A stretch of 64,000 nt of DNA from Leifsonia sp. ZF2019 (GTDB taxonomy: Bacteria > Actinomycetota > Actinomycetes > Actinomycetales > Microbacteriaceae). The notes beneath the pieces were generated by a model. The model had not been told where the DNA came from. It did no database searches and worked only from the letters and a program-made list of their open reading frames with translations. Positions 25,637 to 32,768 of this stretch are shown piece by piece. A program made the translations under genes and the position numbers. The stretch covers positions 186,001 through 250,000 of the forward strand of contig NZ_CP065037.1 in the NCBI RefSeq assembly GCF_019924635.1. Direction: 5' to 3'. Every line of letters starts with the position of its first letter. Position 1 is the stretch's first letter.

Positions 25637-25660
25637 GTCGAGCGAGCGTCACTGCTCGAC
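25637..25660. promoter_or_regulatory. Inverted repeat in the lrp/WXG intergenic region
   Basis: GTCGAGC (25637-25643) and GCTCGAC (25654-25660) are perfect 7-bp arms with a 10-bp spacer. It could be an operator for the divergent Lrp-family gene or part of an mRNA leader. Confidence 0.35.
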
Positions 25661-25789
25661 CGGGTAACGATTCGGTGCGTCACGGCCTGTTTTCCAGCAC
25701 GTTTCTTGTGTGGCACGATCCGATGCGAGCGCTGGGTCGATGCCGCCGACTCCGAGCTTCGCGATGGATTTGTGACGTCTCACGAGATG

Positions 25790-25823
25790 CATGAAATACA
25801 AGCATTGATGTTTGTATTGCATG
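25790..25823. promoter_or_regulatory. AT-rich 12-10-12 imperfect palindrome upstream of the WXG operon
   Basis: CATGAAATACAA (25790-25801) and TTGTATTGCATG (25812-25823) pair in 11 of 12 positions with a 10-bp spacer. It ends 17 bp before the first gene of the WXG/hydrolase operon, in an AT-rich pocket that contrasts with the flanking GC-rich DNA. The position suggests an operator or a promoter-overlapping regulatory site. Confidence 0.5.
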
Positions 25824-25840
25824 TCGATTACGGTCGATGC

Positions 25841-26107
25841 ATGGTAACCGTGGGGGTGGAGACTGAGTCGATCGGTGCGTGCGAAGGGCGTTTCGCGGGG
25901 TTCCCGGAGCCGCCCCCGGCCGCGCCCGTTTTCGGAGACGGTCCCGTGCGCGCCGCGGCCACGCGGGTGTCGACAGCCTGGAGAGGGGCTGACGCGGCGA
26001 TCGCCGGCGACGAGATGGAGTTCGTCGCACGGGTGCGCCGCACGGTCGCTCTGTATGGCGAGGCCGACGCGGCGCTCGCGAGCCGCGGCCACGTCGGAGG
26101 GAACTGA
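25841..26107 (+). CDS. WXG100-like small protein
   Basis: About 88 residues. A short Pro-rich segment (residues 22-30) precedes two predicted helices joined by W47-R48-G49, the central W-x-G turn of the ESX/WXG100 family. Near the C-terminus is Y72-x-x-x-D76 (YGEAD), matching the YxxxD/E type VII secretion signal. The family call rests on these two motifs, length and context. ATG 25841 is the best start, but has no clear ribosome-binding site. The stop TGA shares one base with the ATG of the next gene (TGATG), so the pair is translationally coupled, as are WXG partners elsewhere. No ESX secretion machinery is visible in the window. Confidence 0.6.
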   Translation: MVTVGVETESIGACEGRFAGFPEPPPAAPVFGDGPVRAAATRVSTAWRGADAAIAGDEMEFVARVRRTVALYGEADAALASRGHVGGN

Positions 26108-27957
26108 TGGGCAGCCTGGGGGAGGTCACGGATCCGGGCGCTCTGATCGCGGGCGATCCGTCGGGGGAGCGAGAGCAGGCGGAGCTCTGGGCGGCGCACG
26201 CCCGTTCGATCGAGGTCGCCGCGGCCTCCCACCGTACGGCGGTGGTCGACTCCTGGACGGGGGCGGGGGCCGACGCCTTCGAGTCGGCCCGCGAGCGACA
26301 TCTCGCCCGGGTGGAGGCGGCCGGGGCGGCCTATCACGACGCCGCATTCGTCCTGCGATCGCACGCGGAGGAGGTGGAGGCGGCGCTCCGGTCCGCGTCC
26401 CGGGCGATCGAGGAGTGGTCGCGCGGTGAAGCGGCGACCGCGGCCGCTCGCCGTGAATACGACCAGGAGCAGGCTCGCGCAGCGAGCACTCCGTTCGCGC
26501 TGCCCGTCGTGTCCGTCTTCGTCGATCCGGGGGTCGCCATCCGCGACAACGCCGAGGCCCTCCTCGACGACGCGCGCGCGGCGATCGCGGAGAGCGACGC
26601 GGCCACGGCCCGGGTGCTCGGCGCCATCGCCGACCGCGCCGTGACCGGCTCCGTGTTCGGCACCGCTCCGGTGCCCGCCGGCCTCGCCGAGGTGATGGCG
26701 CACGCCGGAGAGAAGAAGCTCCTCCGCGACCTGCGCCGAATGAGTCCCGCCGAACTCCAGTCGTACGCGGCGGCGCACCCCGGCCTCCTGGCCCGCCTTC
26801 TCGATCTCGGGCCGGCCTCCGTCGCCGCCTGGTGGCGGGGCCTCGACGACGCCACACGGTCTCGCCTCGCCCAGAACCTCCCGCGCGTCATCGGCAACCT
26901 CGACGGCGTCGACGCCCGCACTCGCTCCGAGGTCAACGCTCGCATGCTGACGAACGACATCGCCGACGCCGAGAAGCGACGCGAGGACGCCCGGAGGCTC
27001 CTGGAGAGCTCCGACCCCGGGACACGCGCGGCGGCACGCGCCATCGTCGAACGCGAGGAGAAGCTCCTCGCCGAACTCAACGCCATCCGTCGCGCGTTCG
27101 GCAGCGGCCCCGACGGAACCCCGCCGCACCAGCTCTACGCCTATCAGCCCGGCGACCGCACCAAGGTCGCCCTCAGCACCGGCCTCATCGACGACGCCGA
27201 GCACATCAGCCTGATCGTCCCGGGTATGGGCACGACGGCGGGGGATGTGGGGCGGTACGGGATCGCGTCGGCGACGCTGCGAGACCAGCAGTCGTTCGTT
27301 TCGGGGGTCGACCTGTCCAAAATCGCTGTGATCGCCTGGCTCGACTACGAGCCGCCTGGCCCGCTCGACGTGGTTGGCGTCGCCCGCAACGAACTCGCTC
27401 AGGCGGGAGCGGACCGCTTGGGCAACACGCTGCAAGGGCTTCAGGGAATCCAGGAGTGGGGCGAGCACCCTTCGGGTCTGTCTGTGGTCGCACATTCCTA
27501 CGGCACCAACGTGGCCGCTATCGCGCTTGCTCGTCCAGGGGTGAGTGCCGGAAACGTCGTCCTCCTCGGCTCGGCTGGTGTCTCCGGCGGGGCGCCTGCG
27601 GCAGCGGGGCTCCATGTTCCGCTCGGTGGAGTGTTCGCAACGCAGGCGAACGCCGACGAATGGGCTCCGCTCGGACAGGTGATCTCAGCGCGCGCCGACC
27701 CGACGAACCCCGACTACGGCGCGCATGTCTTCGCGTCTGAGCAAGCCACCATCGACGGCAAGCAGTTCGCCGGAGTAGGGAAGCATGGCCCGTTCGGGCC
27801 GGAGGAAGTGCCGAGCTATCTGGATGGTCTCTCGTCGGCTCACTATGCGACAGCGAAGGCGACCATGGGGCGCGGTGACGAGTTGCTGTACGAGGGCACT
27901 CCCGACGATCGATCCCGTTGGCGTGTCCAGAATCGGGCCCAGGAGATCGGACGATGA
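26107..27957 (+). CDS. WXG-headed DUF1023 alpha/beta hydrolase (candidate type VII effector)
   Basis: 616 residues. The N-terminal ~120 are helical with W50-T51-G52 (VVDSWTGAGADAFESA), a WXG-type domain like its partner. A long helical, Arg/Ala/Glu-rich middle follows. Residues ~345-560 form an alpha/beta hydrolase of the DUF1023 type: LIVPGMGTTAGD, then the nucleophile elbow with Ser464 in VVAHSYGTNVA. No signal peptide is present, as expected for type VII cargo. The 5' two thirds are very GC-rich (46/60 at 26641-26700), whereas the 3' part is lower (39/60 at 27421-27480), suggesting a C-terminal module of different origin. It overlaps the following lipoprotein gene by 4 bp (ATGA). A lipase/esterase effector acting on envelope or competitors is inference. 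Confidence 0.75.
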   Translation: MGSLGEVTDPGALIAGDPSGEREQAELWAAHARSIEVAAASHRTAVVDSWTGAGADAFESARERHLARVEAAGAAYHDAAFVLRSHAEEVEAALRSASRAIEEWSRGEAATAAARREYDQEQARAASTPFALPVVSVFVDPGVAIRDNAEALLDDARAAIAESDAATARVLGAIADRAVTGSVFGTAPVPAGLAEVMAHAGEKKLLRDLRRMSPAELQSYAAAHPGLLARLLDLGPASVAAWWRGLDDATRSRLAQNLPRVIGNLDGVDARTRSEVNARMLTNDIADAEKRREDARRLLESSDPGTRAAARAIVEREEKLLAELNAIRRAFGSGPDGTPPHQLYAYQPGDRTKVALSTGLIDDAEHISLIVPGMGTTAGDVGRYGIASATLRDQQSFVSGVDLSKIAVIAWLDYEPPGPLDVVGVARNELAQAGADRLGNTLQGLQGIQEWGEHPSGLSVVAHSYGTNVAAIALARPGVSAGNVVLLGSAGVSGGAPAAAGLHVPLGGVFATQANADEWAPLGQVISARADPTNPDYGAHVFASEQATIDGKQFAGVGKHGPFGPEEVPSYLDGLSSAHYATAKATMGRGDELLYEGTPDDRSRWRVQNRAQEIGR

Positions 27958-28475
27958 CCGGGAGACGCGGTTCCGTAGTGTTCGCGACAGTAGGGATCGT
28001 CACGGTGGCGCTGGCACTGACTGCGTGCGACCAGGTCGAATTCGAGGAAAGGATCACGAGTCCTATGGACCATGACGAAGCCAAAGGCGAAGTCGAATCT
28101 CTCTACAACGAGGTGATCGAGGTCGTGGGTGAGGGGTGGAACGCACCGGAGGCGGCTTGGCGCGATTGCCGAGCCGTCGGCGAGGAGGAAGCGTGGGCGC
28201 AGATGAGCCAAAGGTTTGGCGACCTCGACGCGACTCCGGACGTGCTCGCCTCTAAGGTCGCAGAAGCCTGGCGAGGTCTGGGCTACGACGTAGCCGTCGT
28301 CTCCGATTCGACCATTACGCCGCCGCGCAAGGTCGTCTCGTATCCGGCGTATCTCACCGGAACCACTGACGACGGCTTCGGCGCGGTCTTCAGTGTGGGT
28401 GAGGGATACGCCGACTTCCGCGGATACGGTCGCTGCGTCCCCATCGACGCCGACAGGGATGATTTCTCGTCATGA
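27954..28475 (+). CDS. Lipoprotein 1 of the WXG locus (candidate immunity protein)
   Basis: A 173-residue predicted lipoprotein. A signal peptide (TGRRGSVVFATVGIVTVALAL) ends at lipobox LTAC with Cys25. The mature part has conserved blocks (VVSYPAYLTGTT, DGFGAVFSVGEGYADF, RCVPID) that recur in lipoprotein 2 of the same locus. I do not recognise a named family. AGGAG precedes ATG 27954, which overlaps the hydrolase stop by 4 bp. Being surface-anchored and coupled to the hydrolase, it could neutralise it outside the membrane; that is inference. GC is low for the region (34/60 at 28081-28140). Confidence 0.72.
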   Translation: MTGRRGSVVFATVGIVTVALALTACDQVEFEERITSPMDHDEAKGEVESLYNEVIEVVGEGWNAPEAAWRDCRAVGEEEAWAQMSQRFGDLDATPDVLASKVAEAWRGLGYDVAVVSDSTITPPRKVVSYPAYLTGTTDDGFGAVFSVGEGYADFRGYGRCVPIDADRDDFSS

Positions 28476-28571
28476 CCGAGTTCCGCGTGGATCCGGAGGA
28501 CCTCGACGAGTTTGGCCGCGGAGCTTCGGCGTCGGCGGGATCGGCCGGTCGAGGGGCGGGAGGAGCTCGCG
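28472..28571 (+). repeat. Direct repeat, copy A (copy B at 29200-29298)
   Basis: About 100 bp starting at the ATG are nearly identical to 29200-29298; I count only a handful of mismatches plus one inserted base. Both copies begin exactly at the ATGA overlap with a lipoprotein stop codon, so the repeat unit is tied to gene boundaries. It offers a substrate for homologous deletion or duplication of the lipoprotein between the copies. Confidence 0.85.
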
Positions 28572-28676
28572 TCCTTGGTCACGGTGGAACGCGGTGGAGA
28601 GCTCCCTGCAGGCGGTACCCCGGACGATCGATACGGGTGGCGGACGGAAGAGCGGATCAGGCAGTGGGGTCGATGA
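28472..28676 (+). pseudogene. Frameshifted chimeric remnant: WXG gene start joined to hydrolase gene end
   Basis: The first 100 bp nearly duplicate the start of the intact WXG gene at 29200 (MTEFRVDPE...), but carry one extra T near 28511, which breaks the frame. If that base is ignored, the frame continues through EGREELA and then changes into a close relative of the hydrolase C-terminus: GTPDDRYGWRTEERIRQWGR here against GTPDDRSRWRVQNRAQEIGR at the end of the intact hydrolase. It stops at 28674-28676. Both ends keep ATGA overlaps with the flanking lipoprotein genes. The simplest reading is a deletion that fused two genes of an earlier cassette, followed by a frameshift. Confidence 0.75.
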
Positions 28677-29203
28677 GGGGCCCGCGCACGGCGCTTCTCG
28701 GTGCGTCGCTGATCGCGCTCGCTGTGTCGGCTGTGATTTCGGGCTGCTCAACGGCCGCGGTGGAGGAAAGGAACCACGAGTTGGATCACCATAGGGCGAA
28801 AGCGGAAGTCGACTCTCTCTACACTCAGACGCTCGCAATCGTCGGCGACGGATGGAATCCCCCGTCGTCGGAGGAATGGCGAGGGTGCGGGCGGACGAGC
28901 ATGGCGGGCGAGAACGAAAGCTGGTCGCGATTCACGCAAAGATTCGGTCAGCTCGATGAGACACCGCAGAGGCTCGCCGAGAAGGTCGCTGAGCTCTGGA
29001 CGAAGCTCGGGTACCCGGTGCATGTAGTGTCCGACGATCGCATGAGTCCTCCCCGCGAAGTCGTCTCGTATCCTGCGTACCTCACCGGGACAACCCAAGA
29101 CGGTTTCGGCGCGGTCTTCACGGTCGGCGACGGGTACGCGGATTTCAGCGCCGGGAGTCGCTGCGTCCCGATCGACCTCGACCAGGAATCGAGCTCATCA
29201 TGA
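28673..29203 (+). CDS. Lipoprotein 2 of the WXG locus (paralogue of lipoprotein 1)
   Basis: A 176-residue predicted lipoprotein with signal peptide (RTALLGASLIALAVSAVI) and lipobox cysteine at residue 25 (ISGC), the same position as in lipoprotein 1. The C-terminal third is almost a copy of lipoprotein 1 (PREVVSYPAYLTGTTQDGFG, YADF, RCVPID), whereas the N-terminal part is more divergent. The start ATG 28673 overlaps the stop of the chimeric remnant (ATGA), and its own stop overlaps the next WXG gene by 4 bp. It may be the immunity protein of a lost or swapped effector. Confidence 0.72.
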   Translation: MRGPRTALLGASLIALAVSAVISGCSTAAVEERNHELDHHRAKAEVDSLYTQTLAIVGDGWNPPSSEEWRGCGRTSMAGENESWSRFTQRFGQLDETPQRLAEKVAELWTKLGYPVHVVSDDRMSPPREVVSYPAYLTGTTQDGFGAVFTVGDGYADFSAGSRCVPIDLDQESSSS

Positions 29204-29487
29204 CCGAGTTCCGCGTGGATCCGGAGGAGCTCGACGAACTGGCCGCGGAGCTTCGGCGTCGGCGGGATCGGCTGGTCGAGGGGCGGGAGGAGCTCGCGAA
29301 GGCGGCTCGGATGGTGGGGGAGAAATGGTCGGGCGGCGCGCGGGATCGTTTCGTCGAGGTGCACGCGCGGTGGGAGGGCGACCACGGCGCGCAGGTGGAG
29401 GCACTGGCCGGGGCGGCAGACCTGGCCGCGGAGGCGGCGGTCACCTACCGGGAAGTCGATCGGGCGGTCGCGGAGATGTTCGAGTGA
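29200..29487 (+). CDS. WXG100-family protein
   Basis: A 95-residue all-helical protein, the typical length of ESX/WXG100 proteins. The two helices meet at W43-S44-G45 (EKWSGGARDRF). The C-terminal helix ends with Y83-x-x-x-D87 (YREVD), the type VII secretion signal. ATG 29200 overlaps lipoprotein 2's stop by 4 bp. It is the last gene of the coupled operon. Its first ~33 residues match the frameshifted copy at 28472. In organisms with such genes the product is exported as a homo- or heterodimer; the partner here may be the product of 25841 or the hydrolase head. Confidence 0.78.
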   Translation: MTEFRVDPEELDELAAELRRRRDRLVEGREELAKAARMVGEKWSGGARDRFVEVHARWEGDHGAQVEALAGAADLAAEAAVTYREVDRAVAEMFE

Positions 29488-29530
29488 GCGCGGCCTCCCC
29501 TCGGTGCAGGTGCGGTGGGAGCATGTGGAC

Positions 29531-31012
29531 ATGAGCGACACCAAGGACGTGAAGGCGGTGCCGTCGCGGGGCGATCGGGAGGGCCGGGGGTTCTTCGGGC
29601 AGCCGCGGGCGTTGGCGAACATCTTCGGCGTGGAGATGTGGGAGCGGTTCTCGTTCTACGGGATGCAGGGCATCCTGCTCATCTACCTCTACCACTCGGC
29701 CACGGAGGGCGGCCTCGGGCTCGACAAGGCGACCGCCGCCGGCATCGTCGGCGCGTACGGGGGCGCCGTGTACCTCTCGACGATCCTCGGGGCGTGGCTG
29801 GCCGACCGGCTGTTCGGGTCGGAGCGTGTGCTGTTCTGGAGTGCGGTCGTCATCATGGCAGGACACGTCGCGCTGGCGCTGCTCCCCGGGTTCTCGGGCG
29901 TGATCGTCGGCCTGATCTTCGTCGCCGTCGGCAGCGGCGGGCTGAAAGCGAACGCCACCCGGATCGTCGGAACGCTCTACGCGGAGCACGACTCTCGGCG
30001 GGACGCCGGCTTCTCGCTGTTCTACCTCGGCATCAACCTCGGGGGGTTCTTCGGCCCTCTGCTCACCGGGCTGATGCAGACCACGCTCGGGTTCCACTAC
30101 GGGTTCGGGCTCGCCGCGGTCGGGATGGCGATCGGGCTCATCCAGTACTCCCTCGGACGCAGACGGCTTCCCGACGAAGCGCGCGCCGTGCCGAACCCGC
30201 TGCCCGCGAAGCGCTACCCGCTCATCATCGGGATCAGCGCGGCGGGCGTCATCATCGTGCTCGCGCTGGTGCTCACCGGAGTGATCACGGCGCGCAACCT
30301 CGCACTCGTCGTCATCGTGCTCACGGTCGCGGCGGCGATCGCATACTTCGCGGTCATCCTGTCGTCCCGCCTCCTCAGCGCCGACGAGCGCTGCCGCATC
30401 ATCGCATTCATCCCGCTCTTCATCACGAACGCCGCGTTCTGGTCGCTCTACCAGCAGCAGTTCACGGTGCTGACGATCTACTCCGACGAGCGCCTCGACC
30501 GGAACCTCTTCGGGTGGGAGTTCCCGGTGTCGTGGGTGCAGTCCATCAACCCGGTCTTCATCATCATCCTCTCGGGCGTCTTCGCGGCGATCTGGACCAC
30601 ATGGGGCGAGAAGCAGCCAGCCACGCCGCTCAAGTTCGCGGCGGGCACGGTGCTGATGGGGATCGCATTCTGGCTGTTCCTGTTCTGGGCGGGGGGAGGC
30701 GAGAACAGCACCCCGTTGCTGGCCATCATCGGCATCCTCTTCGTCTTCACGGTCGCCGAACTGCTGATCTCGCCTGTGGGTCTCTCGGCGTCGACCAAAC
30801 TCGCACCGCACGCGTTCCAGGCCCAGATGGTTGCCCTGTACTTCCTCTCGGTCGCCCTCGGAACGGCGATGGCGGGACAACTCGCCACGCTCTACGCGCC
30901 GCACACCGAGGGCATCTACTTCGGGATCATCGGGGGAGTCGCCGTCGGGGTCGGCGCGCTGCTCGCCCTCCTCAGCCCGTGGGTGCTCCGGATGATGCGC
31001 GGAGTCCGCTGA
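29531..31012 (+). CDS. POT/PTR2-family peptide transporter
   Basis: A 493-residue proton-coupled oligopeptide transporter with about 12-14 membrane helices. The first helix has the family's ExxERFxxYG motif (VEMWERFSFYGMQGILL), and FSLFYLGINLGGFFGPLL matches the second PTR2 signature. It imports di- and tripeptides with protons. ATG 29531 has GGGAG upstream. It lies 43 bp after the WXG operon; shared transcription is possible but a functional link is not evident. Confidence 0.9.
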   Translation: MSDTKDVKAVPSRGDREGRGFFGQPRALANIFGVEMWERFSFYGMQGILLIYLYHSATEGGLGLDKATAAGIVGAYGGAVYLSTILGAWLADRLFGSERVLFWSAVVIMAGHVALALLPGFSGVIVGLIFVAVGSGGLKANATRIVGTLYAEHDSRRDAGFSLFYLGINLGGFFGPLLTGLMQTTLGFHYGFGLAAVGMAIGLIQYSLGRRRLPDEARAVPNPLPAKRYPLIIGISAAGVIIVLALVLTGVITARNLALVVIVLTVAAAIAYFAVILSSRLLSADERCRIIAFIPLFITNAAFWSLYQQQFTVLTIYSDERLDRNLFGWEFPVSWVQSINPVFIIILSGVFAAIWTTWGEKQPATPLKFAAGTVLMGIAFWLFLFWAGGGENSTPLLAIIGILFVFTVAELLISPVGLSASTKLAPHAFQAQMVALYFLSVALGTAMAGQLATLYAPHTEGIYFGIIGGVAVGVGALLALLSPWVLRMMRGVR

Positions 31013-31060
31013 CCGATCGCGAGAACGGCCGGCAGGTCCGACAGCCGGCAGGAGCGAGGG

Positions 31061-31570
31061 TCACCGGGCGCAGTGCCCGGACGGGTCGGGCGCCCCTGCA
31101 CCCGCCGAAGCGTCCTCCGCGCGCGAGCGGGCTGCGCGGTGCAGGTCGACCTGGCTGCGGGTGATGCGGCCGTGCGCGGGGAGAGCGACACGGTCGCCGT
31201 TGTGGAGGTCGGTGGGGAGCTCCAGGAGCAGCGGTCCGAGGTGGGCGAGGCAGAGCGGCGCCGGGGATGCGCGTCCGATGAGCCGTGCCTGCGCCGTCTC
31301 CGCCGCCACGGCTGCGATATCGGCGTCGAGTCGGATGTCGAGGCCGCCGCCGGGGTGCGGGGCCACCGCCGTGACCGTCGCGACGATCGCGGCGGCATCG
31401 TCGTCGGTGTGGACGCACGGTGTCGTGCACCAGTCGGCGAGCCGGGCGAGGGAGACGCCGGCGATGACGACATCGGTGGTCGTCGGGTGGGTGTGCGCGG
31501 GCCAGCGCGACGCGTCCAGAGGTTCGGGGATGCTGCGGCGGAGGGTCGGAAGGATGCGGGTGAGTGTCAT
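31061..31570 (-). CDS. Hypothetical protein
   Basis: A 169-residue protein of unknown function. It has a plausible single domain (TDVVIAGVSLARLADWCTTPCVHTDDDAAAIVATVTAV) and a Leu-rich centre (APLCLAHLGPLLLELPTDLHNGDRVALP). No signal peptide or membrane segment. Codon use and the strong third-position GC pattern support a real gene, and it fills the gap between the POT transporter (convergent) and the LysR gene (divergent). I do not recognise a family. Confidence 0.6.
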   Translation of the reverse strand: MTLTRILPTLRRSIPEPLDASRWPAHTHPTTTDVVIAGVSLARLADWCTTPCVHTDDDAAAIVATVTAVAPHPGGGLDIRLDADIAAVAAETAQARLIGRASPAPLCLAHLGPLLLELPTDLHNGDRVALPAHGRITRSQVDLHRAARSRAEDASAGAGAPDPSGHCAR

Positions 31571-31742
31571 GCTCCCGGTCTAGGCCGTGCGCAGGTGCCG
31601 GACGCCGATCCTGACGGAACGCATGCGGCAGCGGCCGCGATCCATGCGGTCCGCTCGCGGTGTCCCTCCCACACGCGGACGGCGTCCCGCCGGGATCACC
31701 CATTCAGATCGAGGTCCGTCGATTCAGCACTATCCTGGATGA

Positions 31743-32612
31743 ATGGAACTGCGCCAGCTCGAGCACTTCGTCACCGTCGCCGAGGAGCGCCACTTCACCC
31801 GGGCGGCCGAACTGCTGCAGATCTCGCAGTCGGGTCTCTCGGCCTCCATCCGCTCCCTGGAACAGGAGCTCGGCACCTCCCTCTTCGTCCGCAGCACACG
31901 CCGCGTCGAGCTGACCACCGCAGGCCAGGCGCTGCTCGCCGACTCCGTGCGCACGCTCGCCAGCGCGGCCGCCGCTCGGGACGCGGTCGCCGCAGTGCGC
32001 GGCCTCCAGCGCGGCCGCCTGACGATCGGGGCCGAACCCTGCCTGGGCTCGGTCGACCTCCCGGCCGAACTCGCAGCCTTCCGCACCGCCAACCCCGGGG
32101 TGGAGGTGCGGCTGCGCCAGACCGGATCCGTCGAGCTGGTGGATGCGGTCGCGAACGGACAGGTCGACGTCGCGCTCGTGGTCGACACCGGCCACACGCC
32201 GGCGGGGGTGCGCCTGCGCCGGCTCAGCACGCAGGACCTGCTCATGCTCTGCCACCCGGATCACCGCTACTCGGGCGAGGACGCCCTTCCGATCGAGAGC
32301 CTGCGCGACGAGACGATGATCGGCTTCCAGGAAGGCTGGGGTGCGCAGGCGCTCACCCGCCGCGCGTTCGCGGCGGCCGGCATGGACTATCGCCCGGCGA
32401 TGGAGGTCAACGACGTGCACCCGCTGCTCGACCTGGTCGGTTACGACCTCGGTGTGGCGATCGTGCCGATGAGCTTCGCGCGCAAGCGGCCGGAGCAACT
32501 GCGCGCCGTGCCGCTCGCGGGCGACGTGCCGAAGTGGACGGTCGCGGTCGCCGCGGCGGAGGAGCCGAGCCCCGCGGCGGCCGCGTTCCTGCGCCAGGTC
32601 AGCATCGACTGA
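31743..32612 (+). CDS. LysR-family transcriptional regulator
   Basis: A 289-residue regulator with N-terminal helix-turn-helix (MELRQLEHFVTVAEERHFTRAAELLQISQSGLSASIRSLE) and a periplasmic-binding-like effector domain (GRLTIGAEPCLGSVDLPAELAAF, then VNDVHPLLDLVGYDLGVAIVP). The hypothetical gene on the other strand, 172 bp away, is the natural candidate target, since LysR genes usually lie divergent from what they control. The amino-sugar operon starts 156 bp downstream but has its own RpiR-type regulator. Confidence 0.9.
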   Translation: MELRQLEHFVTVAEERHFTRAAELLQISQSGLSASIRSLEQELGTSLFVRSTRRVELTTAGQALLADSVRTLASAAAARDAVAAVRGLQRGRLTIGAEPCLGSVDLPAELAAFRTANPGVEVRLRQTGSVELVDAVANGQVDVALVVDTGHTPAGVRLRRLSTQDLLMLCHPDHRYSGEDALPIESLRDETMIGFQEGWGAQALTRRAFAAAGMDYRPAMEVNDVHPLLDLVGYDLGVAIVPMSFARKRPEQLRAVPLAGDVPKWTVAVAAAEEPSPAAAAFLRQVSID

Positions 32613-32641
32613 GCCACCCCATCGGATCCTCGTCCGCTGTA

Positions 32642-32660
32642 ACACAACTTTTACTTGTGT
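32642..32660. promoter_or_regulatory. Inverted repeat upstream of the amino-sugar operon
   Basis: ACACAA (32642-32647) and TTGTGT (32655-32660) are perfect arms with a 7-bp spacer in an AT-rich pocket 109 bp before the binding-protein ATG. It is a candidate operator for the RpiR-type regulator encoded in the same operon, or a catabolite-control site. Confidence 0.45.
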
Positions 32661-32677
32661 AGGGTGGAAGCAACTTG

Positions 32678-32697
32678 CATGCTGTTAGCGAAGCATG
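32678..32697. promoter_or_regulatory. Second inverted repeat upstream of the amino-sugar operon
   Basis: CATGCT (32678-32683) and AGCATG (32692-32697) are perfect 6-bp arms with an 8-bp spacer, 18 bp after the first repeat and 72 bp before the start codon. It could lie at or just after the transcription start. Short arms make chance occurrence possible. Confidence 0.35.
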
Positions 32698-32768
32698 AAG
32701 GATAGTTTCACCGGGGCGAGACGCTTCGTCCGCCGACACATTCCCGGTTTCGAAGAGGAGACAGCACC

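Larger units (their letters stand above)
25537..25840. other. 304-bp intergenic region upstream of the WXG operon
   Basis: No convincing gene. It is noticeably poorer in GC than its surroundings in its last 170 bases. It holds two palindromic elements (25637-25660 and 25790-25823, listed separately). A readable frame runs through it into the WXG-like gene, but its residues before ATG 25841 show no family signature, so I treat it as untranslated. Confidence 0.5.

Noticed and set aside
25706..25840. N-terminal extension of the first WXG-like gene.
   Set aside because: It reads through the AT-rich palindrome and lacks family similarity; the residues look like translated leader sequence.
28472..29203. 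Single 243-codon gene combining the WXG-like start and lipoprotein 2.
   Set aside because: Between residues ~14 and 67 the frame is the shifted reading of a WXG/hydrolase remnant; the lipoprotein has its own ATG at 28673 followed by a proper signal peptide.
31028..31080. Two short GC-rich hairpins (GCCGGC arms at 31028/31044; CCGGGC/GCCCGG at 31064/31075) near the POT transporter stop.
   Set aside because: Short arms in very GC-rich DNA; the second lies inside the coding end of the hypothetical gene. Could be a weak terminator but is not distinguishable from chance.
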